DNA of 64,000 bases from Marinobacterium jannaschii DSM 6295 (GCF_000620085.1 NZ_JHVJ01000004.1:295422-359421), one strand, 5' to 3'; shown: positions 54,253 through 63,908, numbered from the stretch's first letter. Notes: generated by a model from the sequence alone, not told the origin. Numbers and translations: made by a program.

Positions 54253-54936
54253 ATGCCGAAAATACTCGCCCTGGATACCTCCACCGACGCCTGCTCTGTC
54301 GCTTTGCATATTGACGGTCAGCAGCAGGAGGATTTCCGTATTATTCCGCGCCAGCACACCAAAGAACTGCTGCCAATGGTGCAGCAGATGATGCAGTCTG
54401 CCGGACTGAAGATGGTAGAGCTGGATGCGATCTGTGTTGGACGCGGGCCGGGCTCCTTTGCCGGAATCCGAATCGCTACGGGGGCCGCCCAGGGGCTGGC
54501 ATTTGCGGCACAGCTGCCGATGCTGCCGGTTTCCACGCTGGAGTCGATGGCGCTGGCGGTGTTCAGTAAGACCGGTGCCAGCCGTATTGTCACCGCGCTG
54601 GACGCCCGTATGAACGAGATCTATGTCGCTTGCTACGAGATGGTCGACGGGCTGCCGCAGCTGGTGGGCCGTGAGATGGTGGTCGCACCGGATCAGTTCG
54701 TATTACCGGAGGGGGACTGGACCGCGGCCGGCAGTGGCTGGCGTTATCTGGACGATATGAGTGCAGCGGTTCAACAGCGCCTGACGTTGCTTGATGACGA
54801 TATATATCCCTCCGCCCAGGACATGCTGTCCCTGGGGCTGAGGGACTGGAATGCAGGTAAGCAGGTCGCCGCAGAGGATGCGCTGCCGGTTTATCTGCGA
54901 GATGAAGTAGCCTGGAAGAAGAAGGATCAACAGTAA
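54253..54936 (+). CDS. tsaB: tRNA threonylcarbamoyladenosine biosynthesis protein
   Basis: 227 residues: ILALDTSTDACSVAL at the N-terminus and VGRGPGSFAGIRIATGAAQGL near 65 mark the ASKHA-fold TsaB. It partners TsaD and TsaE in making the t6A modification of tRNAs. It lies two bases upstream of uppP, so the two are probably cotranscribed. Confidence 0.95.
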   Translation: MPKILALDTSTDACSVALHIDGQQQEDFRIIPRQHTKELLPMVQQMMQSAGLKMVELDAICVGRGPGSFAGIRIATGAAQGLAFAAQLPMLPVSTLESMALAVFSKTGASRIVTALDARMNEIYVACYEMVDGLPQLVGREMVVAPDQFVLPEGDWTAAGSGWRYLDDMSAAVQQRLTLLDDDIYPSAQDMLSLGLRDWNAGKQVAAEDALPVYLRDEVAWKKKDQQ

Positions 54937-54938
54937 TC

Positions 54939-55739
54939 ATGGATTGGTTTCAAGTTACATTTCTTGCCCTGATACAGGGGCTGACCGAATTTTTGCCGAT
55001 CTCCAGCTCGGCTCACCTGATCCTGCCATCACAGCTGTTTGGCTGGGAGGATCAGGGACTGGCATTTGATGTCGGTGTCCATGTCGGCACCTTGTCGGCG
55101 GTGATGCTGTACTTCCGTCAGGATATCGCTCAGATGATCGTTGCCTGGCTGAAAAGCCTGACCGGCAAGCAGAGTCCCGAAGGCTGGCTGGCCTGGTATG
55201 TGGCGCTGGCGACAATCCCGGCGGTGGTCTTTGGTCTGGCAATCAACGACATAATTGATGTATATGGCCGCTCTATTCTGGTGATTGCCGGTACCACGCT
55301 GATCTTCGGTGCATTGCTGTACTGGGCGGACCGTAACCGCACCGAGGTGCGCTCTCTGAAAGAGATGGGGCTTAAGGATGCGATGATTATCGGCTTTGCT
55401 CAGGCAATCGCGCTGATCCCGGGAACCTCCCGCAGCGGTATCACGATTACGGCCGCGCTGATGGCGGGCTATGATCGCCAGTCGGCGGCGCGTTTCTCCT
55501 TTCTGCTGTCGATTCCGGTGATTCTCGGGGCCGGTTTGCTGAAAGCCAAAGACCTGGCGGAAACCGGCACTGATGCCCAGTGGACGATGGTCGGCGGGGG
55601 CGCGGTGATTGCGGCGCTCAGCGCCTATGCCTGTATTCACCTGTTCCTGCAGTGGCTTAACCGGATCGGGATGACGCCTTTCGTGATCTATCGCATGCTG
55701 CTGGGCTTTGCGCTGCTGGGTGTCTACTTCGCCGTCTGA
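54939..55739 (+). CDS. uppP: Undecaprenyl-diphosphatase
   Basis: 266-residue inner-membrane protein that regenerates undecaprenyl phosphate for peptidoglycan and other envelope polymers. Family motifs are LIQGLTEFLPISSSAHLIL at the start and ALIPGTSRSGITITAALMAG in the middle. About eight hydrophobic segments. Starts two bases after tsaB. Confidence 0.96.
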   Translation: MDWFQVTFLALIQGLTEFLPISSSAHLILPSQLFGWEDQGLAFDVGVHVGTLSAVMLYFRQDIAQMIVAWLKSLTGKQSPEGWLAWYVALATIPAVVFGLAINDIIDVYGRSILVIAGTTLIFGALLYWADRNRTEVRSLKEMGLKDAMIIGFAQAIALIPGTSRSGITITAALMAGYDRQSAARFSFLLSIPVILGAGLLKAKDLAETGTDAQWTMVGGGAVIAALSAYACIHLFLQWLNRIGMTPFVIYRMLLGFALLGVYFAV

Positions 55740-55887
55740 TTCAGGCTGTTACAGGAGTGGCTGCGGTGGCAGTGGCTCCTGTCACCATCGGGCCTTTATA
55801 CTCCTCCCCTGTGTATCCCAGTCCTGCCTGACTGCAAGCGCTTTTTGCGGCCGGGCAATCCTTTCTGATACTGATTAGTTGAGCGTT

Positions 55888-56694
55888 ATGAGCGAACTTT
55901 TTCTGGCGGTGATCGCCCTGGAGCCCCTCCTTGAAAACGAAGCCCGGCAGCTGGCGGATTCACTCGCCCTGCCTCTGATCAGCCCGGCGCAGCTCGGCAC
56001 TGAGCCGGATCAGTATGAATTGCTGTTGCAGCTCACGGCAGAAGGGCTGAAGTTGCAGCCAACCGGGCGCAAAGCGCCGGGTGCGATCTGCGCGGATTTT
56101 GTCACCGGCGCGGTTGCACACCGCCGCAAATTTGGTGGCGGTAAAGGGCAGATGATTGCCAAGGCGGTGGGTATTAAGGGCAGCGTGCGGCCTCAGGTGC
56201 TGGATGCCACCGCGGGCCTGGGGCGGGATGGCTTTGTGCTTGCCACACTGGGTTGCGAGGTGACGCTGCTGGAGCGGGCGCCGGTGATTCATGCCTTACT
56301 GGCCGATGGCCTGGCGCGGGCAGAGCGTTCTGATGAGGTGTTCGATATTGTCGACCGGATGACGCTACATCACGCCAATAGCCAGCAGTGGATGCAACAG
56401 CAGGCCGATGCCGGCGAGCGTTTTCAGGTGGTCTATCTTGATCCGATGTTTCCGCATAACGATAAGTCGGCACTGGTGAAGAAGGAGATGCGGGTATTTC
56501 GTCCTGTGGTGGGCGATGACCTGGATGCCGATGGCTTGCTGGATGCTGCGCTGGCGATCGCTGAAAACCGGGTTGTGGTGAAGCGACCGCGAAAAGCGCC
56601 ATTTCTGGCCGGGCGTACCCCCAGCTATCAGCTGGAAGGTAAGTCCAGTCGCTATGATATCTATACCCTGAAAAAGCTGACCGCCGAAGAGTAA
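55888..56694 (+). CDS. rsmJ: 16S rRNA (guanine-1516-N2)-methyltransferase
   Basis: 268 residues from the ATG at 55888 ([13 protein letters not shown]); an in-frame TTG three codons earlier is possible. The SAM motif [20 protein letters not shown] and the [20 protein letters not shown] stretch are typical of RsmJ (YhiQ). It modifies G1516 of 16S rRNA. It converges with plsB, whose stop is 8 bases away, with no visible terminator between. Confidence 0.94.
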   Translation: MSELFLAVIALEPLLENEARQLADSLALPLISPAQLGTEPDQYELLLQLTAEGLKLQPTGRKAPGAICADFVTGAVAHRRKFGGGKGQMIAKAVGIKGSVRPQVLDATAGLGRDGFVLATLGCEVTLLERAPVIHALLADGLARAERSDEVFDIVDRMTLHHANSQQWMQQQADAGERFQVVYLDPMFPHNDKSALVKKEMRVFRPVVGDDLDADGLLDAALAIAENRVVVKRPRKAPFLAGRTPSYQLEGKSSRYDIYTLKKLTAEE

Positions 56695-56701
56695 AGGTGG
56701 T

Positions 56702-58987
56702 TTAAAGCGTTCTGATCAGTCGGTCAGCACTTTCCGTCAGGTGTCCGCCCAGAGTGCGGCGGGCATGGCGTAGCAGCGCCCGGGTATCACTGAGGCAGCA
56801 GATCCTTCCTTGTTGTAGCTGCAAAATTTCCCTTTCGATCAGCTGGTCAATAAAGATACCCAGTACCCGCTTGTCGGAATATTCCGGCGAGCTGAAGCCA
56901 TAGGTCTTGTGTAGCTCGGTTGCCAGGGTGGCCGTAATGCGGATCAGGTCATCACGGCTGATCTGCGGATGTTGCTTTAGCACCAGCAGGGTCAGGTAGT
57001 AACGCAGCAGCAGAGGCTCGACGGTTTGTATCAGGGTCTGAGCCAGTGGCAGCGGATTGGTTTGCCACTGACGTCGCTGTTGCCTGAGCAGGCCTTTCTC
57101 GGCCAGGCGATCTCTGATACGACGTATTTCAGTGGTTAAGCTCGCATCGTCCCAGGGCAGCTGCAGTTCGGCGTCCAGATAGGGAATAAGCAGCTTGAGT
57201 ATGCGATTGACCGACTGCGAAGGCAGTGGCCCGAGCCGATGGCAGAGCAGCAGGTAGAGTCCCGGAATCACCAGCAGGTGAAGCAGGTTATTGCGATAGA
57301 ACGTCATCTCCCGCGCCTGTGCCGGGTTCAGCTGAACCCGGTTTTCCGAGCGAGTCAGTTGCTGTAGTTTCTGGCACTGCCCGATCCAGTGATCAGTTTT
57401 GCTGCCATTGACTTGTCTGCCGCTGTCAGTGAGTTCGCTCAGCAGTTGTTGCAGGCCTTGGCAGCGTGCGCCCAGGTCTGCACAATCCAGCGTTTGTCGT
57501 GGTGCCGCCAGCAGAGTGGTGGCGACAATCGCATTTGGCGTGATACAGGCGGCCTGATTGATCCGCCTGAGAACCTCCTTCCCCAGCTCGGCCGGACGAT
57601 ATTCCCGGTTGCCGGGTGCTGCCGCGAGTGTCAGCGGCTCGCCAAAGCTGAGATAGCAATTGCCGAAACGCTGGCGCAGGATCTTCAGCATCGACAAGAC
57701 GCCCTGCAGCGACTCGCCCTGTTTCCGCTGCCCCTCCAGTTCCTGCTGATAGCTATGGCTCTCGACCAGCCGGTCGTAACCGATCCAGACCGGTACCAGA
57801 GTCACCGGGTAGGCGGCGCTGCCCCGGCTGGTCTCCAGGGTCATGGCGAGCAGGCCGGTTTTCGCCGGTAACAGACGGCCGCTGCGGCTGCGTCCGCCTT
57901 CGATAAAGTACTCGATGGAGTGTCCGCGATGACTGATCTGTTCGAGGTAGGCGGCGTAGAGGGCGCTGTAGACCGGGTCGTCCCTGAAGCTGCGGCGCAT
58001 AAAGATAGCGCCGCCACGTTTGAGGATCGGACCGATAAGCGGGATATTCAGGTTCTCGCCTGCTGCGACGTGGGGCAGCATAAGACCCTGTCGATAGAGC
58101 GCCCAGGAGAGCAGCAGATAGTCCATATGACTGCGGTGGCAGGGCAGGTAGACCAGCTGATGGGTGCCGGCAATAGCCCGAATGCGGTCTATATTCTGCA
58201 CCTCCACGCCGTAATACAGTTTGCGCCATAGCAGATCAAACAACGGATTAAGCAGACGTACCGTCAGCGGACTGAAGTTCGCGGCGATCTTATCCAGCTG
58301 TGCCAGGGCTTGCTGTTCCAGGCTGATCCGGCTACTGCCTGTGGCCGCACTCTGCTGATCCAGTGCCTGTTGCACTTTGGGGTGGCGCAATACTTCCTGC
58401 AGCAGGGTGCGGCGATGGGACAGGTCCGGGCCGATAATGGCCTGGCGCCGGATCTTGAAGTGGCTGCGCAGTACCCGGCTGGCCTTGCGGGCAATCGTTG
58501 CATGGGCGTCGGGTGTCTCTGCAATCAGCGATTTGAGCGCAATCGATTCACTGGCCTGCACCAGGGTCGCCCGGCCATTAACCAGTAACTGCAGGGCACG
58601 CCCCAGCGCCCCGGCCCGGTGCCAGGTTTCGGCATACAGCAGGTTCAGCCAAGACTGCTGCCGCTCCGGCATACGGCCATGATAGATAGTAACGGGTACC
58701 AGCTGTATATCGAGCTCACTGTTGGAGTGCTGCATCCGCGACAGCTCATCAATCGCTTCCCGGAGCGGATAGCGTCCGTCGGAATGGGCGTAAAGAAAGC
58801 GGTGATCGGCAATCAGCCTATCGCTGAGCCCGCGCAGAATGGTCCGGTGGCTGCTGCGCGGTGTTTCCAGCACATAGTAAACGTCGCCGCCATGGTTCAG
58901 GTTAGCCCGCCCCAACAGAGTCGGACGTACGATCAGTCTTAGCAGGCGGGCTGCCAGCCGTTGTATCAGGGGGGCATTTTTATTCAT
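56702..58987 (-). CDS. plsB: Glycerol-3-phosphate 1-O-acyltransferase
   Basis: 761-residue membrane-associated enzyme that makes lysophosphatidate from glycerol-3-phosphate, starting phospholipid synthesis. The acyltransferase motif HRSHMD is at 284-289 (His284, Asp289). FIEGGRSRSGRLLPAKTGLL carries motif III. It starts one base inside the slyX stop, so it follows slyX directly. Length is close to E. coli PlsB. Confidence 0.95.
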   Translation of the reverse strand: MNKNAPLIQRLAARLLRLIVRPTLLGRANLNHGGDVYYVLETPRSSHRTILRGLSDRLIADHRFLYAHSDGRYPLREAIDELSRMQHSNSELDIQLVPVTIYHGRMPERQQSWLNLLYAETWHRAGALGRALQLLVNGRATLVQASESIALKSLIAETPDAHATIARKASRVLRSHFKIRRQAIIGPDLSHRRTLLQEVLRHPKVQQALDQQSAATGSSRISLEQQALAQLDKIAANFSPLTVRLLNPLFDLLWRKLYYGVEVQNIDRIRAIAGTHQLVYLPCHRSHMDYLLLSWALYRQGLMLPHVAAGENLNIPLIGPILKRGGAIFMRRSFRDDPVYSALYAAYLEQISHRGHSIEYFIEGGRSRSGRLLPAKTGLLAMTLETSRGSAAYPVTLVPVWIGYDRLVESHSYQQELEGQRKQGESLQGVLSMLKILRQRFGNCYLSFGEPLTLAAAPGNREYRPAELGKEVLRRINQAACITPNAIVATTLLAAPRQTLDCADLGARCQGLQQLLSELTDSGRQVNGSKTDHWIGQCQKLQQLTRSENRVQLNPAQAREMTFYRNNLLHLLVIPGLYLLLCHRLGPLPSQSVNRILKLLIPYLDAELQLPWDDASLTTEIRRIRDRLAEKGLLRQQRRQWQTNPLPLAQTLIQTVEPLLLRYYLTLLVLKQHPQISRDDLIRITATLATELHKTYGFSSPEYSDKRVLGIFIDQLIEREILQLQQGRICCLSDTRALLRHARRTLGGHLTESADRLIRTL

Positions 58988-59196
58988 TAATAGTGGGGTG
59001 GCGGAGCTTCGTCCTGAGGGTTACGGGTGGGATTTTCCGCCATTGTCTTTACCTGCTGATGAAGGTACTGAACCATTTTTTCCAGCCGCATGATCTCCTG
59101 CTCCTGACGGGCAATAACATCGCTGAGTTTATCAATGGCATCTTCCTGAAAAGCGATACGGCTTTCCAGTTCGATAATCTGTTCGTCTACCGACAT
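58987..59196 (-). CDS. slyX: SlyX family protein
   Basis: 69 residues, predicted to be a coiled coil: ELESRIAFQEDAIDKLSDVI followed by RQEQEIMRLEKMVQYLHQQV. Matches SlyX in length, start MSVDEQI and the acidic-proline tail ending PPPHY. Molecular role unknown in the family. The stop overlaps the plsB start by one base. Confidence 0.9.
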   Translation of the reverse strand: MSVDEQIIELESRIAFQEDAIDKLSDVIARQEQEIMRLEKMVQYLHQQVKTMAENPTRNPQDEAPPPHY

Positions 59197-59498
59197 CCGA
59201 TATTCCTGTGTGTTTGCTGCAAAGACCCATTATCTCAGACCGGCGCAATGCTGGATATGCTGGAAAACCTGCTTTAAACAACGACGGCTTATTGTCGGGG
59301 CCGCAAAAAAACCGAAATCACCCTATTTATAACCGAAATTTTGCTTTGTCGCGGCTTCTTAGCACCCAATTTACCTTAAGCTATTGAATAAATAGTTGAA
59401 ATTGGATATATCTTCTGGGCTGCTAGGGATTTTTCCTTAGCGGCAGATACAACAGTCAAAAAATATTGTGAATAAGAGTTTAAACAAGAGATAGTTAA
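59197..59498. other. Leader region of the cold-shock-domain gene, no gene seen
   Basis: 302 bases, AT-rich toward the gene. A possible imperfect hairpin lies near 59419-59446 (CTGCTAGGG with CCTTAGCGGCAG). A long structured leader would be usual for cold-shock genes, but I cannot define one. Confidence 0.4.
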
Positions 59499-59945
59499 AT
59501 GAGTGGTAGTCAACTGATTCGGAGTGTTGTTATCAGCGCTCTGGCGGCTGTTCTGCTTCCTGTTTCACTGGGAGCTGTCGCTGGAGTAGAGATTGCATTG
59601 GAAGCACCAGTATTGCTGGTTTCTTTTGGTGTTGTACTTGTCGCATCTATTGCTGCATCGTGGGGAAATGCTGCAACTGCGTCAGTGTCCTACGAAGGGC
59701 AGGACACCGTATATGAAGAGCCGGCTGAAGATGACAATCGTGAAGTTGGCACAGTGAAGTGGTTTAACGTATCCAAGGGATTTGGTTTTATTACCCGTGA
59801 TAACGGGGATGATGTATTTGTTCACTTCCGTAATATCCGTGGTCGTGGGCATCGTTCTCTGGCGGAGGGCCAGACAGTACGCTTCAATGTGCGGGAAAGT
59901 GATAAAGGTTTGCAGGCCGAAGATGTTTCGGTGACGCGGGCTTAA
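59499..59945 (+). CDS. Membrane-anchored cold-shock-domain protein
   Basis: 148 residues. Two hydrophobic helices (about 8-29 and 35-55) and a short acidic linker precede a full cold-shock domain (83-147). The RNA-binding motifs KGFGFI (93-98) and VFVHF (106-110) are intact. Ordinary CspA is about 70 residues and soluble, so the domain here is probably held at the inner membrane facing the cytoplasm. It resembles known two-domain Csp proteins of marine gammaproteobacteria in layout, but role is inferred. Terminator follows at 59951-59977. Confidence 0.85.
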   Translation: MSGSQLIRSVVISALAAVLLPVSLGAVAGVEIALEAPVLLVSFGVVLVASIAASWGNAATASVSYEGQDTVYEEPAEDDNREVGTVKWFNVSKGFGFITRDNGDDVFVHFRNIRGRGHRSLAEGQTVRFNVRESDKGLQAEDVSVTRA

Positions 59946-59950
59946 TATCG

Positions 59951-59977
59951 AAAACGGGAGCCTCTGGCTCCCGTTTT
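59951..59977. terminator. Bidirectional terminator csp / DsbA-like
   Basis: 12-bp arms AAAACGGGAGCC (59951-59962) and its complement (59966-59977), TCT loop. Confidence 0.88.
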
Positions 59978-59984
59978 TTGTTGA

Positions 59985-60593
59985 CTAAATTCCCATCTGC
60001 CTTAGTCGTGCTTCAAGTGTTTCCCAGTCACAATATCCTGCCGTGACAATCTTTAAAGTATCCTCTTCAGCCAGCAACAGCGTCGGAAATCCGTTGATCT
60101 GCCAGCGCTCCTTCAGGGCCAGCTGGGCCTGAAGCTGTTGCTCAGTCACCTCGCTTGTCAAAGCCTCAGAAAATAATACTTCATCCAGGCCAATCTCTCC
60201 GGCCAGTTCACAGAGCGTTTCACTGTCAGATGGGTTCCTAGCCTGCAGGTAATAGGCGCGCTGTATGGCCTCGATCATGGCTTCACTGCTATCGGGCTCT
60301 ATTTGCCCGGCGGCCAGTACCGCCCGACAAGCCGGATAAGTGCTGCGTCTGGGCTGGCACTGGCTCCAGAAGCCATGATTAAAACTGGTCGCGGTATGCT
60401 GTTCGATATGCTTCCAGGTTTGTTGCAGGCCGAGCTGCATCTCCCGCGGCATGGGCTGATCGCTGTCAGGTGCCAGTCCTCCCATCAGCAGGCTGATCGG
60501 AATGCCCGGATACTGCGCCTTCAGCGACTTGATAACCGGGGCAAATGCCCAGCACCAGCTGCACATCGGGTCCATTACATAGATAAACTGCAT
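59985..60593 (-). CDS. DsbA-family (FrnE-like) thioredoxin-fold protein
   Basis: 202 residues. The CxxC motif is CSWC at residues 11-14, and GFPTLL supplies the cis-Pro. No signal peptide, so it appears cytoplasmic, as in the DsbA/FrnE-like family that is distinct from periplasmic DsbA. It is possibly an oxidoreductase or chaperone; substrate unknown. Overlaps the DUF72 gene's end by one base. Confidence 0.85.
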   Translation of the reverse strand: MQFIYVMDPMCSWCWAFAPVIKSLKAQYPGIPISLLMGGLAPDSDQPMPREMQLGLQQTWKHIEQHTATSFNHGFWSQCQPRRSTYPACRAVLAAGQIEPDSSEAMIEAIQRAYYLQARNPSDSETLCELAGEIGLDEVLFSEALTSEVTEQQLQAQLALKERWQINGFPTLLLAEEDTLKIVTAGYCDWETLEARLRQMGI

Positions 60594-61471
60594 CAGAACA
60601 GAGACTCCTGATTAAGGTTCGGCTGGGGCCATTCGGGCAGCGACAGGCTGCCCGGACGGATCTTATTCAGCTCCCGGGCGAAATACTCCGCCAGCTGGGG
60701 AGATTGGTTGTTGTCCGGTGTATGGAAAAACAGAAAGGGTGAACGGCCCTCATCCAGCCAGACGGCGGTCTTCTTTATCCAGGGTTGCAGCCAGGGCAGG
60801 CCTGCTTCCCACTCCAGTGGTGTTATAAAGCGCAGCATCGGGCGTTGGCCGGTGGCAATCACGTGGACGGGCAGCTGTGGTTTCTTGGCCTGGGCGTCCA
60901 GCGAAACAGGGTCTTGTTGAGGCAGGGCGAACAGGGCCCGGGTGTCAAAACTGATACGGTTAATCTGATGGTCGATCAGCAGCCGGTTAAACGAGCGTTC
61001 GGCATCATCCTTATGGAAGAAGTCAGGGTTTCTGACCTCAATGCCATAATGGAAGTCAGCCGGCAGCTTTTTCAGGAAGGCCGCCAGAATATCCAGTTGG
61101 CGAATACTGAAACTGGCCGGTAGCTGTAAACAGAGCAGGCCGATCTTTCCCTGTAATAAAGTCATCGCTTCGATAAAGCTGGCAAGCTCCTTATCGCAAT
61201 GGCGCAGCTCTGCCTGATGGCTGATCGTCTGGGGAAACTTAAAGCAAAAGCGGAAGCTTTCGGTAACCATCTGATCCCAGTGCTTTAATGACTTGTGCCC
61301 GGGCAGGCCATAGAAGGTCGTGTTACCTTCAACGCTGTTGAAATAGCTGGCGTACCTGGCGAGAGGGTGGGCGTGATTGCTGATACAGTGCAGACTGTCT
61401 TCCCAGGCAGGGTGCTGCCATTGTGGAAGACCTGCAAAGCAGCGAGCCTCTGTCTGATCTGAAGTTGTCAC
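60593..61471 (-). CDS. DUF72 family protein (YecE-like)
   Basis: 292-residue protein of the DUF72/YecE TIM-barrel-like family. Diagnostic stretches are FNSVEGNTTFYGLP near 43, FCFKFPQTISHQAEL near 73, and YGIEVRNPDFF near 142. Its function is not established. Cotranscribed with the DsbA-like gene downstream. Confidence 0.88.
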   Translation of the reverse strand: MTTSDQTEARCFAGLPQWQHPAWEDSLHCISNHAHPLARYASYFNSVEGNTTFYGLPGHKSLKHWDQMVTESFRFCFKFPQTISHQAELRHCDKELASFIEAMTLLQGKIGLLCLQLPASFSIRQLDILAAFLKKLPADFHYGIEVRNPDFFHKDDAERSFNRLLIDHQINRISFDTRALFALPQQDPVSLDAQAKKPQLPVHVIATGQRPMLRFITPLEWEAGLPWLQPWIKKTAVWLDEGRSPFLFFHTPDNNQSPQLAEYFARELNKIRPGSLSLPEWPQPNLNQESLF

Positions 61472-61626
61472 TGTATACTGGGCAAACCTTGGCTTGGGGT
61501 TAGGTAATTCTTCGTAGTTTCAGGGCGTCTGATAACCTTGGTCAGGCAATTCGCAGTTGGACTTTATCGGCTATCCTGTCGCTACCTCCTGCGTAAGGCA
61601 ATTTACCAAAGCATAGAGAGATTTAC

Positions 61627-62394
61627 ATGGATTTTGCTTCATTGTTAGGGATCATCTCAGGGGTGGCCCTGATTGTCTCTGCAATCTTTATCGGCGGTAG
61701 CGCTGATGTCTTTGTTAACGTCCCGGGGATGATGATTGTATTTGGCGGCACGGTGGCTGCGACACTTCTGACGTTCCAGTTCCGGGATGTACTGAACGCT
61801 TTTCACGGGGCTTTTATCGTTTTTACCCGTGATAAGACTAATCCGCAGGAGATGATCGATACCATGCTGGAGCTGAGCCGGGTCAGTCACCGTCATGGAT
61901 TGCTGAAACTGGCGGATGTGAACAGCCCCTCCCATGTCTTAAAGCGTGTCTGTAACCTGCTGGCGGAGGCGGCTTCCGAGCAGGTAATACGTAACACCCT
62001 GCAAAACGAGATCGACTCGCTGGTGGCGCGCCATCATGCGACCCAGGATGTATTCAGGAAAATGGGAACCTTCGCACCTGCATTTGGCATGCTGGGGACG
62101 CTGATCGGTTTGATTCAGATGCTGAGTGAGTTGCGCAATCCCGATACCATCGGACCGGCAATGGCGGTCGCGCTGCTGACAACGTTTTATGGCTCTCTGC
62201 TGTCTACAGTGGTCTTTCTGCCGATAGCCGGCAAGCTAAAAGCGCGCACCGTGCAGGAAGTAACCAACCTGGAAATCATCCGGGAAGGCTGTATCGGTAT
62301 TCTGACGAACGATCACTATATGCACGTCTATGAGCAGCTCTCCTCCTATATTCCGGAAGCGAAGCGCAAACCTCTGAAAGTCAGCAGCAAATAG
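61627..62394 (+). CDS. pomA: Flagellar motor stator protein PomA (MotA family)
   Basis: 255-residue inner-membrane stator subunit with four membrane helices. GVALIVSAIFIGGSADVFVN and GTFAPAFGMLGTLIGLIQML are the MotA/ExbB-family stretches, and a cytoplasmic loop lies at about 85-150. It drives flagellar rotation with PomB, whose gene starts 22 bases downstream. The length and loop resemble PomA more than E. coli MotA. Whether Na+ or H+ powers it cannot be read reliably. Confidence 0.92.
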   Translation: MDFASLLGIISGVALIVSAIFIGGSADVFVNVPGMMIVFGGTVAATLLTFQFRDVLNAFHGAFIVFTRDKTNPQEMIDTMLELSRVSHRHGLLKLADVNSPSHVLKRVCNLLAEAASEQVIRNTLQNEIDSLVARHHATQDVFRKMGTFAPAFGMLGTLIGLIQMLSELRNPDTIGPAMAVALLTTFYGSLLSTVVFLPIAGKLKARTVQEVTNLEIIREGCIGILTNDHYMHVYEQLSSYIPEAKRKPLKVSSK

Positions 62395-62416
62395 ACGACC
62401 AGCGAGCATACTGATT

Positions 62417-63208
62417 ATGGGTACTAAAGCGTTATTGGACAGCGAACCTGAGAGCAACGAGTGGATACTGACTTATGCTGACCTGATGACCCTGTTGCTG
62501 GTGTTTTTTATTCTGCTGTTTTCTATGTCTACACTGGAGAATGAGAAGTTTACCGACGCGGTGCGCTCGTTGAATATGGCGCTTGAAGGTGCAAAGGGTG
62601 CTAATAGCGTGATTAACATGGAGCACGAAGCGCCGGTAAAGCCAGAGATACCGCAAGAATCTGAAGAGGTTCTGCCGGCGGATAATCTGGCAAGCAGTGA
62701 ATCAGAGCTGCCGAATGAAGCTGCGATGGATTCACAGAATGTTGCTATCGACGCTGAGTGGCAGCGTTTAACCGATGAACTGGAAAGCAAGTTTCAGATC
62801 GCTAATGCCACCAATGCCGTGGAGATGGGCCAGCCGAAGGATGGAAAGCTGGTAATCCGTGTCAAAGGCTCGGCGCTGTTCCCTTCGGGCGAAGCAGAGT
62901 TTCATCCTCAGATGATGCCGATGCTGGATGGGATCGTTCAGGTGATGCGGAAAAATCCGCAATATAAGGTCAATATTCAGGGCCACACCGATAACTTGCC
63001 GATCCGCACGCTGCAGTTTCCTTCGAACTGGGAACTTTCAGCCGTCAGGGCAACAACCGTCTTACGTTATTTTGTCAGGGGTGGGGTTCAGCCTACCCGG
63101 GTAACGGCGACCGGTTATGGAGATGCGATTCCTCTGGTTGTGAACAACAACCTTGAGAATCGAGCTAAAAACAGACGTATTGAATTTGTATTGGAAAAGT
63201 CGGAGTAA
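62417..63208 (+). CDS. pomB: Flagellar motor stator protein PomB (MotB family)
   Basis: 263 residues. One membrane helix carries the ion-binding Asp22 in ILTYADLMTLLLVFFILLFS. A linker of about 80 acidic residues follows, and then an OmpA-like peptidoglycan-binding domain (about 145-260, with GHTDNLPIRTLQFPSNWELS). It anchors the stator to the cell wall. Operon order pomA-pomB-PilZ. Confidence 0.93.
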   Translation: MGTKALLDSEPESNEWILTYADLMTLLLVFFILLFSMSTLENEKFTDAVRSLNMALEGAKGANSVINMEHEAPVKPEIPQESEEVLPADNLASSESELPNEAAMDSQNVAIDAEWQRLTDELESKFQIANATNAVEMGQPKDGKLVIRVKGSALFPSGEAEFHPQMMPMLDGIVQVMRKNPQYKVNIQGHTDNLPIRTLQFPSNWELSAVRATTVLRYFVRGGVQPTRVTATGYGDAIPLVVNNNLENRAKNRRIEFVLEKSE

Positions 63209-63213
63209 GCCCA

Positions 63214-63606
63214 TTGTTCACTCTGCCAGAAGAAAATAATGCTAATGCCAACCGGCGCAGTGCTTTCAGGGTTGATATTGATGACAGCCTGCCGGTTCGG
63301 CTGAAGGTTGCCGGTATCAAGGTAGATATCACCAACCTATCGGCAACCGGTATCGCTTTTAAGCCCCCCTCGACGCTGGAAGAGGGCACCTACGATGCCA
63401 GAATCTCCTTTAAGATCGACCGGGTCTATGTATTTGAATTGCAGTTGCAGGTGATAACCACCATCAATGCAGTCGCCCGGGCGGAGTTTCGTGGCTTGGC
63501 AGAAAGAGAGCAGTTGCTGATGTCGCGGCTGGTACTCCATCTGCAAAAAATGGTGATCAGGAAAGAAGTAGAAGCCCGGCGAAGTGAGCCTGTACTACGA
63601 AAGTGA
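63214..63606 (+). CDS. PilZ-domain protein, probable c-di-GMP effector of the stator operon
   Basis: 130 residues, starting at TTG 63214, 5 bases after the pomB stop, with GGAG eight bases upstream. The PilZ motif RxxxR is RSAFR (15-19), and NLSATG (41-46) is the N/DxSxxG part. Both are needed for c-di-GMP binding. Being cotranscribed with pomAB, it may slow or alter the motor in response to c-di-GMP, as YcgR does (inference). The TTG start may keep its level low. Confidence 0.82.
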   Translation: MFTLPEENNANANRRSAFRVDIDDSLPVRLKVAGIKVDITNLSATGIAFKPPSTLEEGTYDARISFKIDRVYVFELQLQVITTINAVARAEFRGLAEREQLLMSRLVLHLQKMVIRKEVEARRSEPVLRK

Positions 63607-63615
63607 AATAAAAGC

Positions 63616-63644
63616 TTGCCAGAGATGGCAGTTGTACGTAGTAT
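63616..63644 (+). promoter_or_regulatory. Promoter of the initiator tRNA
   Basis: TTGCCA (63616-63621), 17-base spacer, TAGTAT (63639-63644), with the tRNA start 15 bases after. Close to sigma-70 consensus spacing. Confidence 0.55.
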
Positions 63645-63658
63645 ATGCGCCACATTGA

Positions 63659-63759
<101 letters not shown>

Positions 63760-63791
63760 TGCCTTTCGTCGTTTAGGGCGATTTAATACGT

Positions 63792-63885
63792 CCTTCGGGG
63801 TTATAAGCCCGGAAAGAGCGCGTCGGGCTCGGCTCTTTATAACGGCCGGGAAGGTCGTTGGTTCAAATCCAGCCCCCGCTACCAA
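63792..63885 (+). pseudogene. Scrambled tRNA-fMet remnant
   Basis: Bases 63850-63885 are an exact copy of the tRNA 3' half with CCA. Upstream, GCGCGTCGGGCTC (63818-63830) matches the D-stem/anticodon-stem strand but is followed by inserted bases and then ATAAC. At 63792-63813 an inverted near-copy of the anticodon arm occurs on the other strand. No cloverleaf can form. Confidence 0.7.
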
Positions 63886-63908
63886 ACATAGAAAGGCAGC
63901 CTTATGGC
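63850..63908 (+). repeat. 59-bp direct repeat, copy 2
   Basis: Exact second copy, offset 149 bp from copy 1. After 63908 it diverges in the middle of the terminator loop/arm, with CAATGCCGTTCACTTAAG following. Confidence 0.95.
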
